NCBI RefSeq assembly: GCF_963666025.1 | Contig: NZ_OY762552.1 | Location: 2,882,974-2,946,973 of the forward strand | Direction: 5' to 3' | Length of the DNA: 64,000 nucleotides | Origin: an uncultured Methanobacterium sp. | Lineage (GTDB): Archaea > Methanobacteriota > Methanobacteria > Methanobacteriales > Methanobacteriaceae | Part shown: positions 1-9,388 of the stretch, piece after piece | Layout: each line of letters begins with the position of its first letter | Numbering within the stretch: position 1 is the stretch's first letter | Made by a program: the position numbers and the translations under genes | Notes under the pieces: generated by a model | Told to the model about the DNA's origin: nothing | Seen by the model: only the letters and a program-made list of their open reading frames with translations | Databases searched by the model: none

Positions 1-2
1 AA

Positions 3-497
3 CGTTCCATAATCGAAAAAAATGGAATATTCTATGATGAATCCATGACTCAATGTGAGGATGCAGATTTCAATTATCGATTGATAAAAAATGATTATGT
101 TTTATTGAAACACCCCCAAGCCTTAGTTTACCAGTACCGGCGACCAGATACTTCACAATTTTTCCGGCAAATGGTAAAGTATGGAGAGGGCCGATGCAAT
201 TTTGCACATAAATACCGGGAAACTTTAAATATTTTCCATTTAATACCACTTTTATTTGTTATTTACCTTCTGTTTATCATTTTAAGCTTCTTAATATTCC
301 TGATTTACCCGGGTAACTTTGAATTATTTATAATAATCTTGGTACCTCTTTTGATTTATTTTTTTATAGACATAATATACACATTAATTATCATATCAAA
401 GTCCAGAAGTTTAAAAGGAATTTATGCTGCTATCATGTACCCCTCAATTCATATTGGCTATGGAATTGGTTTTTTAAAAGTTTTATTAAAGAAATGA
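3..497 (+). CDS. Glycosyltransferase family 2, C-terminal part (5' end outside window)
   Basis: The frame is open from base 3 with no stop before base 45, so the gene begins upstream of the window and the ATG at 45 is internal. The visible part starts with a GT2-like acceptor/catalytic segment (FYDESMTQCEDADFNYRL, an ExxDxxxR-type motif), followed by two or three hydrophobic segments that suggest membrane anchoring. GT2 enzymes move sugars from nucleotide-sugar donors to surface glycans or lipid carriers. It is the first visible gene of a glycosyltransferase cluster running to 10.8 kb. The last codons (LLKK then TGA) lie inside a seven-copy 18-bp tandem repeat, so the gene end looks locally amplified. 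The substrate cannot be told. Confidence 0.75.
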   Translation, partial: RSIIEKNGIFYDESMTQCEDADFNYRLIKNDYVLLKHPQALVYQYRRPDTSQFFRQMVKYGEGRCNFAHKYRETLNIFHLIPLLFVIYLLFIILSFLIFLIYPGNFELFIIILVPLLIYFFIDIIYTLIIISKSRSLKGIYAAIMYPSIHIGYGIGFLKVLLKK

Positions 498-607
498 AGT
501 TTATTAAAGAAATGAAGTTTATTAAAGAAATGAAGTTTATTAAAGAAATGAAGTTTATTAAAGAAATGAAGTTTATTAAAGAAATGAAGTTTATTAAAGA
601 AATGAAG
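482..607 (+). repeat. Seven perfect tandem copies of an 18-bp unit spanning a gene end
   Basis: The unit TTTATTAAAGAAATGAAG occurs seven times without a mismatch. The first copy holds the stop codon (TGA 495-497) of the upstream GT2 gene. Each unit also holds an ATG, and the frame from 494 stays open to 658, encoding a repeated six-residue MKFIKE unit and then a short tail. The array most likely arose by replication slippage at the gene end. Perfect copies mean it is young or kept uniform. Confidence 0.95.
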
Positions 608-654
608 ATAAATTTAATGAATGATAAAAAAATTGCGGGAAAATGGTCATTTTT

Positions 655-1932
655 ATGAAAAATAATATTTTGATCATAGTTGATACCTTGAAGATTGGTG
701 GGGGATCTGATAAATTCGCCGCAATCCTGGGAACTGAATTACATGAGCAAGGCTATAATATTTCCTATTTAACCCTGATGGATGGTAACCCCAAATACAG
801 TTTCAAAGGGGATTATTACACTCTTAATGAGAGTGATATTTATGGTAACAATTTTAAACGCGGATTGGATCTTTTAAAATATTCATCCCGAATCAAAAGT
901 ATCTGTGAAGACCTTAAAATTGATACTGTAATTTCCGCGGGTGATCCAGCAAATTTCCAGGCACTCGTGAGCCGGTATCTTTTCGGGAATAAGGTCCGCC
1001 TCATTATAACCCAGCACATGAATCCAGGAATATTCCGGGATAGTCACATAAAATACAGATTAATCAAATTTTTCTATCCAAAGGCTGATAAAGTGGTGTG
1101 TGTTTCCAAAGAAGTGGAAAGAATCCTTAATAACGATTATGGCATTGAAAATACATTAACCATATACAATATGGTGGACATCCAAAAAAACAACAGATTG
1201 GCCATGGAACAACTACCCCATAAATACAGTGCATTATTTGAAAGGAATAACCCGGTTAAAGGAGATACTGGCCACAAAATACAGGTAAGACATTCTGGAC
1301 ATGAAAACCAGGAAGGAAAAAATCATTTTAACTTCATTAATATAGGTAGATTAGACCGGCAGAAGGGGCAATGGGTTTTAATTCGCAGTTTCAGACGGGT
1401 AGCAGATCGATATCCGAATGCAAGGTTGTTCATTCTGGGTGAAGGAGATTTAAGGAAGGAATTGGAAAATTTGACCCGTGAACTGGATTTATGCGGGAAT
1501 GTGTTTCTCTTAGGCGATCAGGAGAATGTTTTCCCATTCCTTAAACAAAGTGATTGTTTTGTTTTCAGTTCCCTCTGGGAAGGGTTACCCCTGTCTTTAA
1601 TTGAAGCACTTTCTGTAAATCTTCCAGTGATATCCACAGATTGTAAAACCGGTCCCAGAGAAATATTATGCCCCGAACTGGATTTAGATGAAACAATCAA
1701 CTACCCATATCTTGGTGAACACGCAATTCTTACTAAACCATTTCCCAATGAAATTATTTTTAAACCGCTTAATGAGGTTTCCCTCATTGAATCTGAGCAA
1801 ATACTGGCTGACGTGATGATTAAAATGATTGAAGATCTGGATATGAGAGAAAAATATACCCAGGGACATTTAATCACCAAAAACTTCGCCAAAGAAAAAA
1901 TTGTAACTCAATGGAAGAGATTACTAAAATAA
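655..1932 (+). CDS. GT4-family glycosyltransferase (tandem paralog 1)
   Basis: This is a GT-B fold glycosyltransferase of the GT4 (RfaB/PglA-like) type. The N-terminal acceptor domain has the glycine loop DTLKIGGGSDKF. The C-terminal donor domain has FINIGRLDRQKGQ and the EX7E-type region SLWEGLPLSLIEAL. An ATG at 643 is also possible, but starting at 655 (MKNNILIIVD) lines up with the start of the next gene. It is about 60% similar by eye to the gene at 2073, with long near-identical DNA stretches near 1500-1600 and 2890-2970. The two copies differ most in the linker between domains (about residues 190-225). Probably a surface-glycan assembly enzyme; donor and acceptor are unknown. Confidence 0.85.
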   Translation: MKNNILIIVDTLKIGGGSDKFAAILGTELHEQGYNISYLTLMDGNPKYSFKGDYYTLNESDIYGNNFKRGLDLLKYSSRIKSICEDLKIDTVISAGDPANFQALVSRYLFGNKVRLIITQHMNPGIFRDSHIKYRLIKFFYPKADKVVCVSKEVERILNNDYGIENTLTIYNMVDIQKNNRLAMEQLPHKYSALFERNNPVKGDTGHKIQVRHSGHENQEGKNHFNFINIGRLDRQKGQWVLIRSFRRVADRYPNARLFILGEGDLRKELENLTRELDLCGNVFLLGDQENVFPFLKQSDCFVFSSLWEGLPLSLIEALSVNLPVISTDCKTGPREILCPELDLDETINYPYLGEHAILTKPFPNEIIFKPLNEVSLIESEQILADVMIKMIEDLDMREKYTQGHLITKNFAKEKIVTQWKRLLK

Positions 1933-2072
1933 ATGACTTACTAAAATAAATTACCAAATTGATTATTTATTATTTAGAATTAAAATATCAGTGCATAACC
2001 TGTAAAACAATTTAAACTTATTATTAATATTTTACATATTTTGTTAAAGCGGATAAAAATGGGATTATAAAA

Positions 2073-3320
2073 ATGAAAATTCTAATTTTAGTAGAATCAC
2101 TTAAAGTGGGCGGAGGATCTGAACGGTTCGCCGCAATACTGGGCACAGAACTATATAATCAGGGTTATGATGTTTCATATTTAACTTTAATGGATGAAAA
2201 CCCTAAATTCAAATTTTCTGGCGATTACTACACGCTTAATGAGGGTTATATTTATGGAAATCCCCTGAAAAGAGGGATTGATCTTTTCAGGTATGCACCC
2301 CGGATTAAAAAAATCTGTGAAGATCTAGAAATAGAAACAATAATTGCAGTGTCTGAAGTTAGTAACTTCCATGCAGTTCTAAGCCGATGGCTTTTTGGGA
2401 ACAAAGTTCGCCTTATTTTGTCTCAGCATATGAATCCCGAAATATTTCTGGACAGTCCTTCCAAATTCAGGTTAATCAAGTTATTCTATCCACGGGCTGA
2501 TAAGGTTGTGTGTGTTTCAAAAGAGGTTGAACGAATCCTTAATGATACTTATGGTATTTCAAATACATTAACCATCTACAATATGATGGACATGGAAAAG
2601 AACATTCAATCATCTCTTGAAGAACTTCCTGAAGACTACAATGAATTATCTGAAGGAAAGATCCATGAATTTAAAGGTAAGACCAATGAGAATGGAAAGA
2701 TTGAAGAAGAAACTTTTAACTTTGTTAATGTGGGTAGATTAACACGGCAGAAAGGGCACTGGTTTTTGATTCGGAGCTTTCGGCAGGTAGTGGATAAACA
2801 CCAAAATGCCCGGTTATTTATTTTAGGTGAAGGTAATTTAAGGGAGAAATTGGAAGATTTAATCCTGGAACTGGATTTGAGTGAGAATGTGTTTCTTTTA
2901 GGTGATCAGGAGAATGTTTTCCCATTCCTGGCCAATAGTGATTGTTTTGTTTTCAGTTCCCTATGGGAAGGCCTTCCTTTATCATTAATAGAAGCACTTA
3001 CAGTGAATCTTCCAGTTATATCTGCAGATTGTAAAACAGGACCAAGAGAGGTCTTATGTCCAGAGTTTGATTTTAATAAAAATGTTAATTATCCATATTT
3101 AGGTGAACACGCTATCCTTACCAAACCATTTCCCAATGAACTTTTATTTAAAAATTTAGAAGACTCACCATTAAATGAATCTGAAAAGATGCTATCAGAA
3201 ATGATGATTAAAATCATTAAAGATCCTGATTTTAAGGAAAAATATTCAAATACCCGTGAACTGGCCAATAATTTTTCATACAAAAAGATCATTAAAGAGT
3301 GGGAGGAGATTTTACATTAA
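2073..3320 (+). CDS. GT4-family glycosyltransferase (tandem paralog 2)
   Basis: A 415-residue GT-B glycosyltransferase with the same domain order as its upstream neighbour. It has the N-terminal loop ESLKVGGGSERF, the C-terminal donor motif FVNVGRLTRQKGH and the EX7E-type region SLWEGLPLSLIEAL. The ATG start gives an N-terminus that begins directly at the first beta strand, as usual in the family. A 140-bp AT-rich gap separates it from paralog 1. The linker between Rossmann domains (about residues 185-220) is lysine/glutamate-rich and is where the copies diverge. Tandem duplication followed by linker drift is the simplest history, and the two may add successive similar sugars. Confidence 0.85.
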   Translation: MKILILVESLKVGGGSERFAAILGTELYNQGYDVSYLTLMDENPKFKFSGDYYTLNEGYIYGNPLKRGIDLFRYAPRIKKICEDLEIETIIAVSEVSNFHAVLSRWLFGNKVRLILSQHMNPEIFLDSPSKFRLIKLFYPRADKVVCVSKEVERILNDTYGISNTLTIYNMMDMEKNIQSSLEELPEDYNELSEGKIHEFKGKTNENGKIEEETFNFVNVGRLTRQKGHWFLIRSFRQVVDKHQNARLFILGEGNLREKLEDLILELDLSENVFLLGDQENVFPFLANSDCFVFSSLWEGLPLSLIEALTVNLPVISADCKTGPREVLCPEFDFNKNVNYPYLGEHAILTKPFPNELLFKNLEDSPLNESEKMLSEMMIKIIKDPDFKEKYSNTRELANNFSYKKIIKEWEEILH

Positions 3321-3369
3321 ACAAATATTTTTATTTTATAAATCTTATTTCTTAACGAGGTGACCCATA

Positions 3370-4563
3370 ATGAAAATCGCCGTATTTCACAACCTCCCAT
3401 CTGGTGGGGCGAAAAGAGCACTGTATAATCATGTTAATTATTTAACAAAACATCATGAAGTTGATGTCTTCGTACCATCCACAGCAAATGAAGATTATCT
3501 TCCTTTGAAAAATATTGCCAACGATATAAAGATTTTTCCAGTTAAAAATACCCGTATTGGTATTTTATTATCTTCCCTAAAATATTATTTTCATGATCAA
3601 ATATCCCTTATTGATCTTGAGAAAACTCAAAAACAAATGGCTGATAATATCAATAATGGAGATTATGATATTGTTTTTTGCGAGCAGGATCAATTTACGG
3701 TTTCACCTTTTATTCTGAAGTATTTAAAAAGGCCCACCATTTATTATTGCCAGCAGCCCATTAATTTTCGTAATGAAATTGTTAAGATTCTTTTTGAAAA
3801 TGCGGGTATAAAATATAAGAATATGATTGGAAATGTTCATTTAAAACTTTATGGTAGTCGAATGGTCAATTTTGACAGAGAATACATGGGTTACTCTAAA
3901 TATACACTTGCCAATTCCTATTTTAGTAGAGAACTAATTTTACGCAGTTATGGTATTAATTCTTTTGTTTCTCACTTAGGTTTAGACACGACTTTATTCA
4001 AGCAAATAGATGTACCTAAAGAAAATTTTGTATTATCTGTGGGACAATGCGTACCTGAAAAAGGATTTGATTTCATAATAAAATCTTTATCGGAAATTGA
4101 TCAAAGTCAACGGCCGGAATTCATTATAGTCTCTGATCAAGGGAATGATCTCTGGAGAAATTACCTCAAAGATTTGGCCACAAGATTAGGAGTGAAATTA
4201 ACAATCTTAACCATGATTGATGATAATGAACTAATTACTTTATATAATAAAGCTAAATTATTAGTTTATGCCCCTTATTTAGAGCCATTTGGTTTGGTTC
4301 CTTTAGAAGCAATGTGCTGTGGAACTCCAATTGTTGCAATTAGAGAAGGGGGAGTAAGAGAAAGTTTGATTCATAATAAAACTGGAATTCTTATTGAACG
4401 TGATGTAAAACTTTTTGCTAAAGCTATCTTAGATTTGATTTCTGATGATGAACTAGCTTTTAAGTTTACTAAAAATTCCAAGAAAATCGTTAAAAATTAT
4501 TGGACATTGAATCATTCAGGACAAAGATTATTAAATCATATGAAACGTGCCATGGACAATTGA
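3370..4563 (+). CDS. GT4-family glycosyltransferase
   Basis: A 397-residue GT-B protein. The N-terminus has the glycine-rich start MKIAVFHNLPSGGAKRAL. The donor domain shows FVLSVGQCVPEKGFDF and the EX7E motif EPFGLVPLEAMCCG, followed by GTPIVAIREGGVRE, typical of GT4 mannosyl/glucosyl-type enzymes. The GAGGTG ribosome binding site at 3359-3364 supports the ATG. It is not a close copy of the two upstream GT4 genes. Expected to act at the cytoplasmic face of the membrane in polysaccharide or glycolipid synthesis. Base composition is more AT-rich than the housekeeping genes at 13-22 kb. Confidence 0.85.
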   Translation: MKIAVFHNLPSGGAKRALYNHVNYLTKHHEVDVFVPSTANEDYLPLKNIANDIKIFPVKNTRIGILLSSLKYYFHDQISLIDLEKTQKQMADNINNGDYDIVFCEQDQFTVSPFILKYLKRPTIYYCQQPINFRNEIVKILFENAGIKYKNMIGNVHLKLYGSRMVNFDREYMGYSKYTLANSYFSRELILRSYGINSFVSHLGLDTTLFKQIDVPKENFVLSVGQCVPEKGFDFIIKSLSEIDQSQRPEFIIVSDQGNDLWRNYLKDLATRLGVKLTILTMIDDNELITLYNKAKLLVYAPYLEPFGLVPLEAMCCGTPIVAIREGGVRESLIHNKTGILIERDVKLFAKAILDLISDDELAFKFTKNSKKIVKNYWTLNHSGQRLLNHMKRAMDN

Positions 4564-4740
4564 AATTAAATTATAAATGAAAAATGTTCTTATATTTTTT
4601 AATATGAAACCAAATTTTTAATGAAACCAAATTCTTTAATTTTCAATCGTAAGGAACAAAATAAAAAATTGCATGCTTACCATAATTCAAATAGATTTAC
4701 TTATTTAATGATAATTAGTTAAACTCACATCGGTAATATT

Positions 4741-5889
4741 ATGGATCCTAGAAAACCCGAAATTAAGAAAAAGGAAAGTTATCCTCTTGTTTCTATCATA
4801 ACTCCCACATTTAATCATGAAAAGTTCATAGGAACTTGTATAAAAACTGTTCTTAACCAAAGTTATTCTAACTGGGAGATGATCATAATTGATGACGGGT
4901 CAACTGATAGAACCGGAGCTATTGTGGCAGAATTTAAAGATGATCGAATAAAATATGTTAAACAGGAAAATATTGGTATTTGGAATCTTCATAAAACCTA
5001 TAATAAAGCGTTAGATCTGTCTAAAGGAGAATTAATTGCTATTTTAGAGGGAGATGATGCTTGGCCTAGTTACAAACTGGAAGAACAAGTAAAATTTTTT
5101 GATAACGATGATGTGATTTTCAGTTGGGGGAGAAAAAATACTATCAACGATAATAATGAAGTTATTTCTTTTGATCTGGAAAATTTTGGAAAATTTTTAA
5201 ATATGCCCCAAGCAGAACTTACTCGAAGACTTATTATTGCTAATTTTATTCAACCTTGTACAGTTATGATGGATAAACAGGCTTTATTATCTATTGGAGG
5301 TTTTTTGCAACATAAAGATACACCTTATGTAGATTATCCTACTTTTTTAGAACTAAGTTTGAAAGGCAGATTTTATCCTTCAGATCGTGTCTTGGGATAT
5401 TGGAGGAAACATAAGGCACAGGTAACCACTAAACAGGAAACTGATATGAACAGGGCTTTCATGTTTTCAGTAGAATTTTATGAAAAATTGGACTCTTCTT
5501 TGAAAAAATCTATAAAATTTAACATGGAAAATAAACTCAAATCACAAAAAATAATCTTAAACGATCAGATCGCTGTTTCTGGAAGATTATCTCTGGTAAA
5601 GGGTGATTGGAAGGAGGCATTAACCCATTTTAAAAGTATTTTTTTCGAAAGTAGTTTAAAAATTAAAATTCAATCTTTTATAGGAATCATTTGTGCATAT
5701 TGTAGAACAGATATGGAATGGTTTGCAGTGATCACGTGTAAACCTAAGATTAGGGATGCTTCAGGGGAGTGGGATACTACATTATTTGATCAGAATGGGA
5801 ATTTGACTATTTTATTTAAAATTAAAATATTTACTTTGAACTTATTTTCACGTTTAAGAAATAGGCCTCTTTTACATGCTGAAGTTTAG
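4741..5889 (+). CDS. Glycosyltransferase family 2
   Basis: A 382-residue protein whose first 230 residues form a GT-A domain: VSIITPTFNHEKFI, then IIIDDGSTDRTGAI (nucleotide-sugar binding), then ILEGDDAWPSYKL (metal-binding DxD-like). The remaining part is mostly helical with no clear membrane segment and resembles the C-terminal extensions of capsule glycosyltransferases. It lies between a GT4 gene and a flippase in the glycan cluster. A 177-bp AT-rich gap precedes it, so it may have its own promoter. Donor sugar unknown. Confidence 0.85.
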   Translation: MDPRKPEIKKKESYPLVSIITPTFNHEKFIGTCIKTVLNQSYSNWEMIIIDDGSTDRTGAIVAEFKDDRIKYVKQENIGIWNLHKTYNKALDLSKGELIAILEGDDAWPSYKLEEQVKFFDNDDVIFSWGRKNTINDNNEVISFDLENFGKFLNMPQAELTRRLIIANFIQPCTVMMDKQALLSIGGFLQHKDTPYVDYPTFLELSLKGRFYPSDRVLGYWRKHKAQVTTKQETDMNRAFMFSVEFYEKLDSSLKKSIKFNMENKLKSQKIILNDQIAVSGRLSLVKGDWKEALTHFKSIFFESSLKIKIQSFIGIICAYCRTDMEWFAVITCKPKIRDASGEWDTTLFDQNGNLTILFKIKIFTLNLFSRLRNRPLLHAEV

Positions 5890-6094
5890 TTATAGATTGT
5901 GCAATTTTTATTCATAAAGAATTTTTATATATAATATGAGATATCAACTTTAATTAACTTAAAATCCTTAAAAACAAAGTAAAAAGAAATCTCATTATTT
6001 ATTTAATGGCCCATGAATAAACATAATAAATAAAGGAAAAATTGAGAAATTTAATGTATAACTATTTCATTTGAGATTTTAAGTAGGTTATCCT

Positions 6095-7522
6095 ATGAGT
6101 AAAGTTAAGGTTATTGCAAAGAATGTTGGATTCCTGTTTATTTCTCAAATTATTAGTTACATCATAGGGTTTTTCATCACTTTGTATACTGCTCGTTATT
6201 TGGGTACTGAAGGATTTGGTATTTTATCATTAGCTCTTTCCATATCCGCAATTGTGGGAGTATGTTCTGATTTGGGATTCAACTCATTGATTGTTAGAGA
6301 GGTGGCAAGGGATAAAAAAGTTGGATCTAAATTCGTTACTAATGTTTTGTTAGTTAAATTAGCATTAGTTATTATTACATTTGGAATTACAGCATTAATT
6401 GTTACAGCTCTAAACTATTCAGAACTTGTAAAATCAGTTATTTATGTTATTACAATTTCAGTGATACTTGGTTCCTTTTCGGGTATATTCAATTCTATTT
6501 TTCAAGCCCACGAAAAAATGGAGTATTTGGCTTTAGGAACGATTATTAATAGTGTTTTACTGTTTATAGGTACATTTATTGGATTATATTATCATTATGG
6601 GATCATTTATTTTGCTTGGATCTACGCGATTTCGAGCAGTTTTGTTTTCATTTACATTTTTTTAGCATATATCTTGAAATTTTCGTTACCAAGTATTGGT
6701 GAAATAGATCTGGGATTTTGTTGTATCAATTTTAGAGAGGCTCTCTATTTTGGTATTACCGCAGCTTTAGTATCAATTTATTTTTATGTAGCTTCAATTC
6801 TTCTCTCAATTTTTGATAGTAATTATGCCGTTGGTGTTTTTAATGCGGCTTGGAGATTAATTTTTGTTTTTTTATTCATACCGAATGCCATCATTTTAGC
6901 ACTTTTCCCTGTAATGTCTCGTCATTTCACATCAGCCAAAGATCTTTTAGAATTTGAGTATAACCAAACTTTTAAATATTTATCTGTTATATCAGTTTTT
7001 ATCTTAGTATATGGATTCATTTTTGCAGAAGAGATAATTAATATCTGTTATGGATCAAATTACATTGATTCTGTAATCACTTTAAAAATTATTATCTTTG
7101 TAGTCCCCATTATTTTTTTAACAAGTTTATTCGGTAATCTTCTTGGAAGCGTTAATCGCCAACGGTTTGTTACAATTGTTGCTGTGGTAAATGCCATTAT
7201 CAATGTAGCCTTTAATATTATATTGATTCCAAAATTAAGTTATATTGGTGCAGCTGCGGTTACTGTTCTAACGGAATCTATTGGATTTTTATTGATGTTT
7301 ATGTATATATCTAAGTACATATTCAAGATATCAATACTGAATAACTTAATAAAAATTATATTAATAGGGATTTTTCTCTTGTTTGTCTTATATTATTTAA
7401 AATCTGAGATTTACTGGATATATTCTGCAATATTTGGTTTTATACTGTATATGGGGCTACTAATTAAGTTAAATGTAATTTCAAAAGATGATATCGAAAT
7501 ATTTAGAAAAAATATTTTGTGA
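6095..7522 (+). CDS. Polysaccharide/oligosaccharide flippase (Wzx/MATE-like)
   Basis: A 475-residue integral membrane protein with about 12-14 hydrophobic helices throughout. The N-terminus FLFISQIISYIIGFFITLYT and the following RYLGTEGFGILSLALSIS are characteristic of the polysaccharide_synt (RfbX/Wzx) family in the MOP superfamily. Such proteins move lipid-linked oligosaccharides across the membrane, which fits the surrounding glycosyltransferases: units built inside would be exported here. The DNA is very AT-rich. No dedicated polymerase is visible in the window. Confidence 0.88.
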   Translation: MSKVKVIAKNVGFLFISQIISYIIGFFITLYTARYLGTEGFGILSLALSISAIVGVCSDLGFNSLIVREVARDKKVGSKFVTNVLLVKLALVIITFGITALIVTALNYSELVKSVIYVITISVILGSFSGIFNSIFQAHEKMEYLALGTIINSVLLFIGTFIGLYYHYGIIYFAWIYAISSSFVFIYIFLAYILKFSLPSIGEIDLGFCCINFREALYFGITAALVSIYFYVASILLSIFDSNYAVGVFNAAWRLIFVFLFIPNAIILALFPVMSRHFTSAKDLLEFEYNQTFKYLSVISVFILVYGFIFAEEIINICYGSNYIDSVITLKIIIFVVPIIFLTSLFGNLLGSVNRQRFVTIVAVVNAIINVAFNIILIPKLSYIGAAAVTVLTESIGFLLMFMYISKYIFKISILNNLIKIILIGIFLLFVLYYLKSEIYWIYSAIFGFILYMGLLIKLNVISKDDIEIFRKNIL

Positions 7523-7526
7523 TAAA

Positions 7527-8210
7527 ATGACCAAAAAAGAACTTATTAAAACTCAATTTGATTTCGGATGGAAAAAATGGGGAAGTGTTATTCCAGCGTA
7601 TGCAAAACCTACATTAGATCATCAAAAAGGAGATATATTGGATATTGGGTGTGCTACTTGTGAGTTATACATATATTTAACTAAAAATGGGTGGGATGGT
7701 AATTATTATGGTATTGATATTAAAAAATATGAGGAATATGAGTATCCTGATGGTGCAAATTTGATAATTGGAGATCCAATGAAGATAGAATTTCCAGAAG
7801 TTGATACAATAATTTTGTATAATATTTTAGAACATTTAGATGATCCTGTTAGTTTACTTGACAAAGCAATTAGTAATAGTAAGAAGAATGTTTTAATAAA
7901 CATTCCTAAACGAAATGAGGAATTATGGCAATATGGGGTTGTAGAATTTCATCAGCTTGATAAAACCCATAAACATTGTGGATTCTCAACTGAAGAAGTT
8001 TATAAATTGTGTGATTTAGCTAATGGGCATATAACAAGTTACAAAGAGCTTGTTGAAATAAAACCTGTTTTCGGTTTGGTTCAATGGGATAACAAATTAG
8101 CTAAAGTTTTCATGATCATGTTAAATCGGGGTTCCCTTTTTATATTGAATTTATTATTCTCTTCAAATAAGTTTTACAGTGATATCTGGTGTGAAGTAGT
8201 GAAAAAATGA
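7527..8210 (+). CDS. Class I SAM-dependent methyltransferase
   Basis: A 227-residue Rossmann methyltransferase. Motif I is DILDIGCATCELYIYL, the motif II acidic strand is YYGIDIKKYEEY, and VDTIILYNILEHLDDP is the motif IV region, as in Methyltransf_11/23 enzymes of sugar or lipid methylation. The open frame extends back to an ATG at 7488 inside the flippase, but GTGAT at 7519-7523 sits just ahead of the ATG at 7527, which gives a usual N-terminus (MTKKELIKTQFDFGWKKWG). Its stop overlaps the start of the next GT4 gene by 4 bp, so the two are translationally coupled. Probably modifies the glycan made by this locus. Confidence 0.8.
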   Translation: MTKKELIKTQFDFGWKKWGSVIPAYAKPTLDHQKGDILDIGCATCELYIYLTKNGWDGNYYGIDIKKYEEYEYPDGANLIIGDPMKIEFPEVDTIILYNILEHLDDPVSLLDKAISNSKKNVLINIPKRNEELWQYGVVEFHQLDKTHKHCGFSTEEVYKLCDLANGHITSYKELVEIKPVFGLVQWDNKLAKVFMIMLNRGSLFILNLLFSSNKFYSDIWCEVVKK

Positions 8211-9328
8211 ATATTGGAATACTTTCATGGATCCTGGACATACAAAGGACCGGAATAAACAATTACCTCTATAATCTAGTTATGGCAATGATTGAAGATG
8301 GTAAATCCAGGGATATATCGCTTATTCACTTTCAAAAATCCAATGATGATATTTATAAAGAGGTAAATGAGGTTATTATTGGTTCTTCCCGTGGAAAGAT
8401 TATTAATCCTTTGAGCTTATCAAAATCTCTTAAAACTAATGAAATTGATGTTTTACATTTGCCATCCCATATGTTCCCTCAGGTTAGCCCATTTTATATG
8501 AATAGTAATGTGAAAAAAGTTCTAACCATCCATGATCTGATTCCATTGTTATACAGTAAGAAACTTCCTTTTCAATATAAATTCTGGACTTTTACACTGA
8601 AAATAATTAAAAATAGGCCAGATAGCATAATTACTGATTCAATGAATACAAAAAAGGATCTAATAAATTTTCTTAAGATTCCCGAAGAAAAAATAACAGT
8701 CATTCCTCTTGCGCATAATAAAAATTATAAACCTCTTAAAAATCAATCTCTCATGAAAAAGGAACTTGAATTAAAATATAATGTTCCATTCCCATTTATT
8801 TTATATGCAGGCTCTATTGAAGTTAGAAAAAATATTTTACTATTAATCAAATCTTTTTATAAGCTCCTTAAAAAAGGAGTCAAATCAAACCTTGTATTAA
8901 TTGGTTCTCCAGGATATGGTTTTGAAGATATGGTAAAAACCGTCAATGAACTGGGGCTTTCAAAAAATGTATTTTTCTTGGGATATGTCCCAGACCAAGA
9001 TATGGTAAAATTTTACAATACAGCTGAATTGTTTGTATTCCCCTCATTATATGAAGGTTTTGGATTACCTCCTTTAGAGGCCATGGCTTGTGGGTGTCCA
9101 GTGATTACCTCTAACACATCTTCTCTACTGGAAGTTGTAGGAAATGCCGGATTTACATTGGATCCTAATGATTGTAATGCATTTGCAGAATCAATGTATC
9201 AAGTATTAACCAATGAAAGTTTAAAAACAGAAATGACTAATAAATCTCTAAAACGCGCTAAATTATTTAGCTGGGAAAAGACAGCAAAGGAAACATGGCA
9301 AGTATATGAAGATGTTCTTCAAAAATAA
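8207..9328 (+). CDS. GT4-family glycosyltransferase
   Basis: A 373-residue GT-B enzyme. It has the N-terminal TGINNYLYNLV loop, HLPSHMFPQ and KVLTIHDLIPLLY in the acceptor domain, PFILYAGSIEVRKNI at the donor domain start, and the EX7E motif YEGFGLPPLEAMACG. This is typical of the WbaZ/mannosyltransferase-like GT4 subgroup. It overlaps the upstream methyltransferase by 4 bp (ATGA), indicating one transcript. Acceptor unknown. Confidence 0.87.
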   Translation: MNIGILSWILDIQRTGINNYLYNLVMAMIEDGKSRDISLIHFQKSNDDIYKEVNEVIIGSSRGKIINPLSLSKSLKTNEIDVLHLPSHMFPQVSPFYMNSNVKKVLTIHDLIPLLYSKKLPFQYKFWTFTLKIIKNRPDSIITDSMNTKKDLINFLKIPEEKITVIPLAHNKNYKPLKNQSLMKKELELKYNVPFPFILYAGSIEVRKNILLLIKSFYKLLKKGVKSNLVLIGSPGYGFEDMVKTVNELGLSKNVFFLGYVPDQDMVKFYNTAELFVFPSLYEGFGLPPLEAMACGCPVITSNTSSLLEVVGNAGFTLDPNDCNAFAESMYQVLTNESLKTEMTNKSLKRAKLFSWEKTAKETWQVYEDVLQK

Positions 9329-9388
9329 TATTAAATAAACAGATAATTAAATTTTATTCATCTTTAAATTCATGTATTTAAGGTTCAA

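Noticed and set aside
494..658. 54-codon frame through the 18-bp repeats as a real gene
   Set aside because: It is a by-product of the repeat unit being divisible by three, lacks its own ribosome site and ends in unrelated sequence. Kept only as an observation.
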